64,000 bases of DNA, taken from contig NC_057832.1 of NCBI RefSeq assembly GCF_910594005.1, forward strand, positions 102,187,152 through 102,251,151, read 5' to 3'. This stretch comes from Cervus elaphus. Its lineage: Eukaryota; Chordata; Mammalia; Artiodactyla; Cervidae. How positions within the stretch are numbered: position 1 is the first letter of the stretch; each line of letters starts with the position of its first letter. The translations under genes were made by a program, and so were the position numbers. Positions 35,135-45,181 of the stretch are shown one piece after another. Under the pieces are notes generated by a model. The model was given only the letters and a program-made list of their open reading frames with translations, ran no database searches and was not told where the DNA came from.

Positions 35135-35168
35135 TGTATGCACACACACACATACCCACACACACCCT
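35135..35168. repeat. Imperfect (CA)n
   Basis: GCACACACACACATACCCAC and the bases after it. Confidence 0.8.
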
Positions 35169-35947
35169 CTAGGGAGATACCCAGAGTCATGCAGAAGAAA
35201 GGACAGAGACAGAAACAGAATATAGCAGAGCAACAGACAGGCAGACCTTGACAAAATGACGCTGATACCTAGCAGGGAGCACTCAACCATTCCCAAAAAA
35301 GTGTCCATGGAAGGCAGCCCCTGCTGGATGAGAAATAAAGGGGAACTCATATATCCATAACAACAGAAACAAGAGCTGGCTATGGAATTCTTCAACTTGC
35401 AAATAATTGTAATAGTAGCTCCATTACTCTCTTCATTCGGGAAATTCCAAAGATTGTGGTAATTCTGTACCATAAATAGGGTGGAGACCAGGTATGTTTT
35501 TCTTATTTTAAATCACAATATCACAGTTAAGAATATTACATATAACTAGCACGTGAGATGTATGATATTATTATTTAAGAGATAAAGTAGGCTATTTAAT
35601 TTTAATCAGCAAGTTTATATAAGGGAAAACACAAAGAAAAAAATAGTTCAGAACAGGGCAAAAGTCGTGGCAGTGATAAACAGGGGACTGAAGTTTGGGG
35701 GGGTGTTTCCTTTATCCAAAGTGTAGTCTTTTTATTAATTATCTAAGTTCAAACTTAGGAATTAAAATAAGCAATAAATCGTTTGTATCAGTCCTTCTCT
35801 TTTCTAACTCTGGCTCAGTGAAGACGCTGGGGGTTCATTCATTCATTCATCAGAATAACTATAAAGGGTTTAAAGTTGAGGTTTAGACAGATGAAGAAGA
35901 CAAAGAACTGTCCTCCATCTGCTGACAGTCTGGTAGGAGGGAAAAAC
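35169..35947. other. Unclassified intronic sequence
   Basis: AT-rich from 35490; includes a short (ATTC)n at 35837-35850. No repeat family named. Confidence 0.4.
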
Positions 35948-35959
35948 AAAGTCATCACG

Positions 35960-36129
35960 TGGAGCTATGTTCCTTCTATGTCTATTTTCTGGAAGTTCTT
36001 ATTTTTTTTTAATCATAAATGGATATTGAATTTTGTCCAAAACTTCTCTGCATCTATTGCGATGATCATATGGCTTTAGCTTTCAATTCGTTAAAGTAAT
36101 TATCCTTCAATTAAAAATAGATAAATAAG
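35960..36129. mobile_element. Short L1 insertion with 5' inversion (twin-primed)
   Basis: Perfect 12-bp copies of AAAGTCATCACG at 35948-35959 and 36130-36141 bound a 170-bp insert. Its left part, to about 36083, is antisense L1 ORF2: on the minus strand it contains the reverse-transcriptase segment around IDAEK. Its right part from about 36084 is the sense L1 3' end (TTAAAGTAATTATCCTTCAA then an A-rich tail). The 3' end matches the reverse complement of the L1 end at 54227-54312. Confidence 0.85.
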
Positions 36130-36141
36130 AAAGTCATCACG

Positions 36142-36589
36142 GCTCAGTCAGAGAAGAGCTACCATAGAGGTGTAAACCCCAGGTCAGGAACAGCTCAGTG
36201 GAGAAGGTGGCAGCAGAGCTAAGCTTTAAGGACAAGAAAACATCAGCCAGATGAGAAACTGCAGCACGTTTCAGGCATAGCCGACATCAGTGTCATCAGC
36301 CCATACCCTTAGCTTATCATCCTGGCCTGCAAAGAGTTCTAATCCTTCATGACTCACTCACTTGATGCCCTGGGGCCTGCTATATCTCCAGATGTATTTA
36401 CTAGGCTGCTCCTGTCCCGTCAGAGCTGCAGGTTGTGGGTTCTTGATTTGCTCTCCACTAGGACTGGATCCCTGCTCAGGGGCCTGGCTTGACCTTGCCC
36501 TGTGCTCCACCCTTCACAGGTCACCCAGAATCTTGATGCCCGACTCCACACGCAGCTAGGTCCACACACTCCTGGTGCAATGTCCTAAG
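36142..36589. other. Unclassified intronic sequence
   Basis: The first 120 bases loosely resemble L2 (GCAGCAGAGCTAAGCTTTAA); the rest is unclassified. Confidence 0.4.
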
Positions 36590-36790
36590 AATAAGAGCCT
36601 CTACTGATCGAGTCCTTACTCTGTGCCAGGCTTGATTCATGCTGCTTACATGCATTACATCATTTGATCCATGGAACCACACTACTGGATTTTAGCATTA
36701 CCTCCATGTGCCAGCTGAGAACAAGGAGAGTTTACAAAGCTTAACAGCTCCTGAGATCACAGTTAGCAAATGGCAGGACCACGGTTTATG
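36590..36790 (-). repeat. MIR remnant
   Basis: CTTACTCTGTGCCAGGCTTG, the CATTACATCATTTGATCC block and AGTTAGCAAATGGCAGGACC are in reverse MIR order. Confidence 0.7.
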
Positions 36791-37584
36791 ATCAGATATC
36801 CTGACAACAAGGCCTGGTTATTTACCCGTCTTGCTACCTTACCACTCCCCACCGAGGATCTGCAACCCCAGTGGATTGTTGGCCCAGATATCCGGGCTTT
36901 GGAGCTGTGATTTGGGTGGCAGCCACCCCTTCTCTGTGAGAAGCAGCGCCATGATGGATGAAGGCCTTGACTCCATCTACTCCTGCCTTCTTTCCAAAGT
37001 GCCCATAATCTAGCGCTCCCAGCAGGCCTTGTGGGTCAAGCATGAATGGGTGCTGAACACTAACTGTGCCCTCAGGGAAGTAGGACAGCTGAGGTCAAGA
37101 AGCTTAAATCCCAAGGCACCATCAGAGGGGGCTCCACACAGCTTTTGTATTTTCTTCTTTGGAAGTCTTTAAGTCTCAGGTTCAGAAACCCTGGCTTTCG
37201 GGTCACGTAAGAAATCCTGAAGCATTCAATGCTTGTGGAGGTATTGGGTCTTCTCTCAAGAATTCATTCCACCAAGGAAAGCTACCTCCTCTCAGCATCT
37301 AGGGCCTTGGAGGTAAGCAGGGAGGGAGCGCGTAGGCCCCACCGGAAGGGAACAAGGAATGAAAGCAAAGCAGCAGTTTCATACGGGTCCTGACTCCTGG
37401 GATAAAAGGCTCCTCTCTCAGCCCCACCTCAGGCCATTCCCCGGCCACGGCAGCCTCAACCAGGACACCACAATGAGTCCCAGTGTGGCTGAATGGGGGG
37501 GTCCCACACCCCGGGAAGATGTCATCAAGCTCTGGGGGAGGGTGGAGCTGCTGTGGGCTCCCAAGGCATAATGCACAAGCCCTG
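36791..37584. other. Unclassified intronic sequence
   Basis: No repeat or exon recognised. Confidence 0.4.
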
Positions 37585-37760
37585 TGGGTGGCATAATGTG
37601 GTATTTATCTCCCCCACTATGCAGAGAGGGGACAATCCAGACTCTGTCAGAAAGGTCCTCTGGGGAGTCCAGGCCTCGCTAATGAAGATGAATAAGGCGG
37701 GGAATCTGCCTTGGCCGCTCAGAGCTAATGTATACATATTCATGGACTGGGAGGACAGCT
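37585..37760. promoter_or_regulatory. Candidate conserved non-coding block 1 kb downstream of the plexin exon
   Basis: Repeat-free, with GGCATAATGTGGTATTTATC, CTCGCTAATGAAGATGAATA and GCTAATGTATACATATTCAT. The two GCTAATG boxes lie about 50 bases apart. Conservation is inferred from texture only. Confidence 0.3.
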
Positions 37761-38115
37761 CCCAGGATGACCCATCCTCCAGAGAGGCGATGGAGGTATG
37801 GCAGTGCAAAGCCACGCTTGGGGTGGGGCGTTTCTTGCAGGGTGGAACACTCTGTGAATTAGGGAACCACAGCACATATCCTTAATTGGACCAGATTTCC
37901 AAAGCAAAATTGATTCCTCCACCTGCTGCAAACTTCTGAGTCCTGGCCTAAGCTCAGGGACCCCTGAAGAACTGAGTTCACAGCTGAGTTCCAGAAGTAA
38001 CTCCAGCTTTGCCATTTCCTACTCCACCTCAGCTAATAGCCATCCCCACACCACATTTGTTCTGCCTAGCATGGCTTCATGGAATTTGCTGGAGGTTCCA
38101 TGTTAGAGTTCTTGC

Positions 38116-38256
38116 TGCTGTTGTCTAGCCACCCAGTCATGTCTGACTCTTTGCGACCCCATGGACTGCAGCATGCCAGGACTCCCTGTCCCTCACCATC
38201 TCCCAGAGTTTGCCCAGGTTCATATCTATTGCATCGGTGATGCCATGCATCTTATC
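38116..38256 (-). mobile_element. BovB LINE, 3' terminal fragment
   Basis: On the minus strand it ends in the shared BovB tail, and the body GAACCTGGGCAAACTCTGGG is the final ORF2 segment. It lies 520 bases downstream of the plexin exon in the transcript. Confidence 0.88.
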
Positions 38257-38364
38257 ACACAAAGGCTCAGGACACATGCCACCGCATCTCATTTCACACA
38301 CACAGACCTTGTTTTCAGAATCTCCATCCATCTGACTCTTTCATGATCTGCCTACAACTATTTT

Positions 38365-38376
38365 GGGGGGGGGGGG
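38365..38376 (+). repeat. G12 homopolymer
   Basis: Twelve consecutive G residues; a site prone to sequencing error and slippage. Confidence 0.9.
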
Positions 38377-38674
38377 AAGGTGACAAATCCTTGCCCACCA
38401 GAGACCTCCAGGGTCCATGAAGGTGACCTTGGTAGGAGATTATACAGTGTTGTAGGAAAATCTAGACCAGAAACTTGAGCATCCGTACCGCATTTCTTTA
38501 AAAGAGGGCAAGTGTTGGCCCTGCCCCTACACACACCATCACTCTGAAGTCAGTGGATTTGTCTTTGACTCACAGATATTTTGATATTTGAACGGTTTCA
38601 TTCCCTGTTTCAGGTGCACTCAGCCTCCGGCCCCAGGCAGCAGAACAGAAAGGATATACACTGAGCCCAATAAA

Positions 38675-38776
38675 TCAAACCCCCTCTCTGCAGCCAGCCT
38701 CCTGTAGGTTTCCACGGAGCCACAGGCTAGTCTTTAGCGGCAAGATGAATGTCTGGCAGAGCGCCGAGAGCCTTAC
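38675..38776 (-). other. Open read-through extension beyond the plexin exon donor
   Basis: If the donor is not used, the reading frame continues for 33 intron-encoded codons, beginning VRLSALCQTF, and stops at 38675-38677. The product would be a Sema domain with a short novel tail and no transmembrane segment. Short PLXNA4 isoforms of roughly this length exist in human annotation as I remember it, but nothing here shows that this extension is used. I see no AATAAA or ATTAAA on the minus strand within about 300 bases after the stop. Confidence 0.3.
38771..38776 (-). other. PLXNA4: Splice donor of the plexin exon
   Basis: Read on the minus strand the boundary is CAG followed by GTAAGG, which matches the U1 consensus at nearly every position. 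It fixes the 3' edge of the exon. Confidence 0.9.
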
Positions 38777-38908
38777 CTGCCTTTCCGACATGATGTAGAG
38801 CTGCTCGCGGTCCTTGGAGAAGGCCATGTCCCGGAGCACGGGGCCGGGCTCCACCACCTGCACCGTTTCATACTGGAGGGCGTTGCCCCTGGGCCCGTCT
38901 ACCCGGAT
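38777..38908 (-). CDS. PLXNA4: Internal coding exon of a class A plexin, end of the Sema domain (probably PLXNA4)
   Basis: This exon encodes 44 codons, in frame from its first base, with the signature stretches IRVDGPRGNALQYE, LRDMAFSKD and LYIMSERQ. These are the last strands of the seven-bladed Sema propeller of class A plexins, just before the cysteine-rich PSI domain. Plexin A proteins are single-pass receptors in neurons that pair with neuropilins, bind class 3 and 6 semaphorins and signal through a cytoplasmic Ras/Rap GAP domain; none of that machinery is encoded here. On the minus strand the exon follows a pyrimidine-rich tract ending in CACAG and is followed by GTAAGG, so both splice sites are canonical. 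It starts and ends in phase 0. No stop or frameshift is present. The choice of PLXNA4 over PLXNA1, A2 or A3 rests on remembered family sequences, against which I see two conservative differences (E for D, R for H). By family layout it covers roughly residues 459-502. Confidence 0.93.
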
Positions 38909-38930
38909 CTGTGGACAAGAGGAAGAAGAG
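38909..38930 (-). other. PLXNA4: Splice acceptor and polypyrimidine tract of the plexin exon
   Basis: Read on the minus strand, this is a CT-rich run ending in TTGTCCACAG directly before the first exon codon ATC. It is a strong consensus 3' splice site and fixes the 5' edge of the exon. Confidence 0.9.
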
Positions 38931-41785
38931 AGTTCAGATGTGAGTTCAGATCCTGAGCCGCCCGTGGTCCAGCCTCAGCCGGGAGCTTCCCTCCCCATGG
39001 GCAAGGGAGGGGCGTGAAGTGAAGTGATGGATGTAAAGATATGGGCTGATTCTTTGAAACTGGCAGCCAGGATCACTGCTGCCCTTCGCGGAGAAGCCAG
39101 AACCCCAGAAGATTCACACCAGGTGGATTTGTTCTGTCTATGAACCCACTGGCTTATGCTTCAGATTCTGGAATAGATGTAGGGTCCCCAAATCCCCTAG
39201 AGTTTCTATTTATGTCCCCAGTGAAGGGCATGTGGGCATTCCAGGAAAATGTGCTTTGGGCATGAGTCATTCTCAGTCTTCCAAGAACACTTAACAGACT
39301 AGGTCATCTCTGGGCCATCTAACAGTCCTTCCTGGAACTGCTGGAACAACGTGAAGACCATGAGGAAGGACTATTGTCCACATTCCCCAAGGCTGAGGAC
39401 AAGTCTAGAAAAGATAGGACTTTCCCAACGCCATCCATCCCCTGATTCAAGGTGCTGGCCCAGGTCTTCAGGATCATCACCACTCTGAGCTCACAGATTT
39501 GCCATGACTATTGATGAGCACTAATATTTCCATCCACATAAGTTGGGATCAAACATCACCATCCATATAAGAATGTAGGAAGGTGAGGAGAATGCGAGAG
39601 GTAGATGGGGAGAAGCAATAGCTAGGAGATCACCAAACTTGATTAGATGCCATTTGTAAAAGTCTCTATAAAATAATGTGGTATAATTTTGGAAATTTCA
39701 ATAACAAAACTAAAGAAAAAATCGTATTCCAAATATTCCCATTATATATTCATTTTTAATTTTAATAGGTAATTCTTAACTTTTTATGAGCTCAAGGAGA
39801 ATGGCAGAGCTATTCAGAGGGATTAAGTTACAGAAAGGACACCATATTAATGCCATCTGATAACATCAATTCATCCAAAAGTCTGCTGTCTCTCATTTCT
39901 GTTGAATTCACTGAACTCTGACACCAGGGTGGTGTGTGATGTATGTATTTGATGTGGGGTTTGTGCTAGCCGTTTTGCTTGTCTTCCTCTTAAGCACAAT
40001 TTTTCAGCCCTTCCTAGACATCAGGTACTGGGAGATGATTTTATACATGATTCCTTATTGATATAATCTTCTCAAGAGCTTTTTTGTCCTGGCTTGCATG
40101 GCCCCTTCAGGATCCATTCCAACCATTCTCACCTTTTAGGTGGGACTGGACCCACCCTCTGCTTCCTGGGCTGGTCTTCGATGGGCAGAAACAAATAGGT
40201 TTAATCTCACTCTCTGGCCACAGCGATGGAGAGAAAGCAGACCCAAACCATTCAACATTTGCAATTAGAGTGAAGCAAGGACTATGTCTTGTGACAGGGG
40301 AAGAGAGCACCTCCCCTCACCCTTGATAAGATCAAAGAAACAGGTAGCTCCCAGAACTATTGGCAACCCTCTTGTTATAAGAACGGGGTTGGGGGCTGGA
40401 GCCAGGGTCAGGGACAGAGAGGAAAAGCATTGGTCTTTGGTGATGTCCCTGAGCCACTGAATTAAAATAGCCCCGAAGGTTATCATGTGTCCAGGCCTTT
40501 CTAGCTACTCAGGATGTTTCCTTATTGTTAAAGTAACAGAAAGGTTTTCTGCAACAGCTAATGATATGTTCTGATAGAATTGATGGGGGAAATGGGACAC
40601 AGTACATTAAATAAATGCCCTGAGCTACCAAATCCGACAAATGAATGAGGATCCAGTCTGACCCTGGAATCTGTATTTTTCCTACCACTCCAGTTACATG
40701 AGGGACCCTGTTCCTTATTAAGGTTCACATTTACTTTCTAGGGGTACCACCAAAGGCAGGGGCCTCTGGTATGTACAAATTTCAGAGGCTTTCGCCAGTC
40801 ATTCCCAATTCTGAAGCTGAAACACTTGTGCTTGACAAATATTTATTTTTAAAATGAAGAAATGAATGAAGTTCAAATCCTTCTTTGCAGATTTTCCATT
40901 AAGCTCAGGAAAACAACAACAATAAGGGGAAAAAAAAACAAGCTGGTGAAGGAATTAAGAAGAGACATGCTTAGCCGTTAAAATCCAAATGCCTGGGAAT
41001 CCAGTAACCCTCCTCCTTCTGTCCCCACCCCCAAGCCACCAAATGTCCACCCTGGGCAGGTCTTTCCTTAATCTGAATGAAATGGGAGCTCATGCAAAAC
41101 CAATTGGGATTACCATCCAAGTCTGACCGCGCGGTGATGGCCTTGGCCTCCAGCCCAGCCAGGCTGCCTCCCCAGCTGTGAATCACCCTTGGATCAGCAG
41201 CACAAGAGTGATCCTGTGCAGCCTGGCTGGTCTCCAGCCCCTCAAGGCTGCCAGCAGGAGCAGGCACCCCTCGGGGATGCTGGCAGAAAGGAGTCCCCTC
41301 CAGTGTCCTGTGTTGTGATCCCCGAGGGAAACTGGATTCAGTGCCTAAGTGACTGTATTTATCACTTGGCTCCACCTTCCCTGCTCTTTAGGATGAGGTG
41401 ATGGGCTGGATGTGGACAGCAGAAGAAACTAGGAGAACTTGGCCGGGACAGAGGGGTGGACCAGGGAGCACTAACGCAGCAAGTGTTTTCAGGCCTCGAG
41501 AGGCAAGGCATGGGTCAATGGGCCCCGCTCTTGCCCACTCCTCCAGGGCAGGAAATCAGTAATTGAAAAGGTGGTTATTCCCTTCACATCACCCCACCCC
41601 CATCCATACTACTTGTTTCAGGAAACAGAAAGGAAAGCATCCATTCAACCCATCTGCTGAAAGAGTCTCACGTAAGACACGGATAAAAGGAGTTTGTGAT
41701 GGGACTTGCTGAATGATGGACAGCCATCAAATTTAGATAGGCTGGACTAGCTGCTGGCTCTTGGGCAACAAGAACTGCTAGCAAC
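38931..41785. other. Unclassified intron just upstream of the plexin exon
   Basis: About 2.8 kb with no ruminant SINE or LINE recognised, which is unusual for this window. AT-rich from 39650 to 39780 and with an A-run at 40930. Short frames at 40084-40326 and 40971-41375 have no recognisable product. Confidence 0.4.
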
Positions 41786-41975
41786 TTAGCGGCTGCTACG
41801 TGTCAGGTATGATGGAAGGCATTCTATGTGTATTTATCTTCTCATTTAAACCTCAAGACTCCATGAAGCCTTAATATTATTCAATTTACAGGAATAATAA
41901 GGCACACAGAGGTTTTAATACCTTGTTCATGGTCACACATCTAGTGATCAGCGTGGTCTGGACCCCTGCTGAAGT
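41786..41975 (-). repeat. MIR remnant
   Basis: CTACGTGTCAGGTATGATGG, AATTTACAGGAATAATAAGG and CATGGTCACACATCTAGTGA are reverse MIR blocks. Confidence 0.7.
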
Positions 41976-42289
41976 CTGACCAATTCCAGAGTTCACTCCT
42001 CAATGCACTTACATAGTATACCAACACAAGTTGAGCCAGGTCCTACTGGGTCTATAAACCTGAATCTCTTCTAGGAGTGAAAGTTGTTAATGGTAAACAA
42101 GCATCATCCCAGGAGTGCCGGAGGAACCATGTCTACCTTCCCCAGTCCTTTTGGGAAAGAATCATGCATATGAATGAAAAAGACACTGTTGTAAATTTTC
42201 AAAACAACAATCCCCTATATTTTTGTTTTATACCTTGCTGAGAATGTTATTCTTAAATAACACTGTCTCATCTGATGGCTGTAAAATTT

Positions 42290-42440
42290 TTATGATGTTG
42301 ACTGCCAGCATAATCATTCTCATTTTAACAATGAAAAAACTGAGATGGGGGCTGTTTTGGGCCTTTTCTAAAATTCAGTGATAAACCAATGACAGTCAGG
42401 ACTAGAACCCAGGTCTCCTGATTCCTAGCTCAGCACTTGC
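42290..42440 (-). repeat. MIR remnant
   Basis: TCATTTTAACAATGAAAAAAC, GGACTAGAACCCAGGTCTCC and CCTAGCTCAGC fit reverse MIR. Confidence 0.55.
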
Positions 42441-42824
42441 AGTTGAGCTATTTTAGATTTTCCCTGAGCCTTTGACAAGGTTCCACATGAAAAGGTTTTA
42501 AAAATAATGAGTCTCCATGGGACTTTGGGCAGTTTGGCCATGGAGAGAGAACCAACTTAAAGATAGAAAAAGACACATTTCTGCATGGAGAAGTGGGAAC
42601 TGGGGGACTCGCCGAGGAGTAGTGTTATGACTGGTCTTATTTACTATTTTTTATAAATGGTCTGGAGCAGGGAACAGGAACATTTACAGCTGATCCTAAG
42701 CTCTTTGGAATAGCCAGAAGGCCCATGATGGAAATGAGCTACAGAAAGACAGTGCCTCCTCTGTGGGAACTGAGGGTGGGGGAGGAGTTATAATTGAGCA
42801 AATAGACCTGGGGTGTCAAGTCTC

Positions 42825-42915
42825 ACAGCGGCAGGGATCATGCTCGGTGTATCCAATGCTGCAGCCCCAATGCCTAGCACAGGACCCAAGGCACAACTGG
42901 TGCTCAGATGTGGGT
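42825..42915 (+). repeat. L2 3' end
   Basis: GGCAGGGATCATGCTCGGTG and CCCAATGCCTAGCACAGGAC match the L2 terminal motif. Confidence 0.55.
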
Positions 42916-43408
42916 GAGAGTGGGTGAGAGTATGGGAAAAGGAACCCTTGTACACTATTGGTAGTGTGTAAATTGGTATAGCCACTAAGGAAAACAGCAA
43001 GGTAGCTTCTCAAAAAATGAAAAACAGACCTGCCATATGGATCCAGCAATTCCACTCCTGGGTATATACCCAAAGGAAATAAAATTAGTATCCGAAAGAG
43101 ATGTCTGCCCACCCATGTTCATTTCAGCATTGCTCACAGTAGCCAAGATATGGAAATAACCTAAATATCTATCAAGGGATGAATGGATTAAAAAATGTGA
43201 TTATATATATGTAATTCAGCCTTAAAATAGAAATTCTGCCATTTTCAACGACATCGGTGAATCTGGAGAACATTTATGCAAACTTAAATAAACACAGAAA
43301 GACAAAATATTGCACAGTCTTACTTATATGTGAGATCCAAAATAGTCAAACTCTTAGAAGAAGAGAGTAGAATGGTGGGAGGAGAAAACAGGGAGATGTT
43401 GGTCAAGG

Positions 43409-43635
43409 CACAGTCTTCCCAGGTGGTGCTAGTGGTAAAGAACCTGCCTGCCAATGCAGGAGACATAAGAGATGCAGGTTTGATCCCTGGGTCAGGAAGA
43501 TCCCCTGGAGGAGGAAATGGCAACCCATTCCAATATTCCTGCCTGAAAATTCCCATGGACAGAGGAGCCTGGCTGGGCTACAGTCCATAGAGTTGCAAAT
43601 GATCAGACACAACTGAAGCGACTTAGCATGCGCAC
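43409..43635 (+). mobile_element. Bov-tA SINE inserted in the L1
   Basis: Perfect 13-bp copies of ATGTTGGTCAAGG at 43396-43408 and 43636-43648. The L1 sequence is continuous across the insert once one copy is removed. Confidence 0.96.
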
Positions 43636-43780
43636 ATGTTGGTCAAGGGATATAAAGTTTCAGTTATTAGATGGATAAGGTCTAGAGATCTAATGTGCAA
43701 CAATGTGACTGTAATAATAATATAATACTGCATGCTTGAAATTCATGAAGAGGGTAGATACTAAGTGTTCTCATCACGTA

Positions 43781-43803
43781 CACACACACACACACACACA
43801 CAC
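43781..43803. repeat. (CA)n microsatellite
   Basis: About 11 CA units within the L1 3' UTR. Confidence 0.95.
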
Positions 43804-43937
43804 GTGAGGTGGTAGATATGTGAATTATCTGAATTGCAGTGATTATTTCACAATATATACATGAATTGAAACATCAAACTGTATACCCTAAATATATACA
43901 ATATTAACTTGTCAATTGTACTCCACAGACGGAGAAA

Positions 43938-44145
43938 GGGCTTTTCTGGTGGCTCAGCAATAAAGAATCTGCCTGCAAGGCAGGAGATATGAGTTCCATC
44001 CCTGGGTCAGGAAGATCCCCTGGAGAAGCGAATGGCAGCCCACTCCAGTATTCTTGCCTGGGAAATCCGATGGACAGAAGAGTCTGGCAGTCTACAGTCT
44101 GTGGGGCCGCAAAGTCAGACACGACTTAGCAACTAAACAACAACA
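43938..44145 (+). mobile_element. Bov-tA SINE
   Basis: A plus copy starting GGGCTTTTCTGGTGGCTCAG immediately after the L1 3' end and finishing in an AACAACAAC tail. Confidence 0.92.
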
Positions 44146-44953
44146 GGGATGGGAAAAGCAAGTAGTTACTAAATAACTAATCAACTCCCTCTGGGTAAAA
44201 CAAGCCACATTCTACCAATCAGAGGATGGACTCTGAGCTGATCAAGGCAAGATCAAGGTAGGAAGCAGGATCAAAAAGGGAGACCTTCGTCGTTACCATT
44301 TACAGCTCCCAATACTCCACAGCCGCCAAAAAGTCCAACAGAATGACCAGCAGCTTTCAAATGGGATTCCAGGGGAAAACAGGCAAACAGAAGCCATTCT
44401 CTGGACCAAGTTCTCCTAGATACAGAAGATCACATCCAGTGCACTCCTGGTAAGTTGGAATAAACCAGATGCCTGCAACTTGGGGACAGCCTGGGAAAGA
44501 TTCCCCCAGGTCACAAAGACACAGCTGAGATGAAAGGAGACACAGTAGCCAGTGGCTCTGGTTCCATCACTACCACAGGGGCCACCCTGAAGCTTGGGAG
44601 GGGACAGCTTAGAATAAACAAGATTCATTATCTTACACATTAGGACAAATAAAATGTATTATGTTATACAGCACAGATGATACTTGCGTATCAACCAGGC
44701 AGTGAGAAAGAATGAAAATAGACATTGATTTAAGGTAGAAAATATAAAGAAACCCCTCATGTCCATTTGGGTGTTTAGAAGATGTTATTCTCTAAGGTTG
44801 ACACCAAGGAGGAGACTGCACCCTCAACCTGTGTGTTCCTTGACAGAGTGACAGTCTACACTCACTCATCATCCAGCATGCATTTATGGAATGCGCAGTG
44901 TATGCTAGGCTCCGAGCCAGTTTCTGGAGGAGATCGGTGAGTGCCAGCCCTGT
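44146..44953. other. Unclassified intronic sequence
   Basis: A faint L2/MIR-like segment at 44865-44950 (GGAATGCGCAGTGTATGCTA). No gene recognised. Confidence 0.4.
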
Positions 44954-44962
44954 CCTCTGGGA

Positions 44963-45181
44963 ATGTGTGTGTGTATGTTCAGTTGCTTAGTCATGTCTGA
45001 CTCTTTGCAACCCTATGGACTGTAGCCCACCAAACTCCTCTGTCCATGGGATTCTCCGGGCAGGAATATTGGAGTGGGTTGCCATTTCCTCCTCCAGGGG
45101 ATCTTCCCAACCCAGGGATTGAACTCACATCTCCTGCCCTGCAGGCTGATTCTTTACTGCAGAGCAACCAGAGAAGCCCAC
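44963..45181 (-). mobile_element. Bov-tA SINE
   Basis: Bounded by CCTCTGGGA at 44954-44962 and 45182-45190; starts with a short GTGTGTGT stretch, which is its tail repeat on the opposite strand. Confidence 0.93.

Larger units (their letters stand above)
1..38776 (-). other. PLXNA4: Intron downstream of the plexin exon (partial)
   Basis: At least 38.7 kb of intron follows the exon. The next exon should encode the start of the first PSI domain (a VPVESC-like segment and a CGWC motif); no such segment was seen. Long introns in this part of the gene agree with the very large size of PLXNA4 in mammals. Confidence 0.75.
42918..43930 (+). mobile_element. L1MA/B-class LINE 3' part, split by a Bov-tA
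   Basis: AGGAACCCTTGTACACTATT, AATTCCACTCCTGGGTATAT, TTCATTTCAGCATTGCTCAC, and after the SINE GAGGGTAGATACTAAGTGTT and TTATTTCACAATATATACAT give the L1 3' end in order. An AC microsatellite has grown inside it at 43781-43803. Confidence 0.9.

Noticed and set aside
1..38776. The next plexin exon (PSI domain start)
   Set aside because: I looked on the minus strand for the CGWC and VPVESC coding segments and found nothing convincing, so no further exon is claimed.
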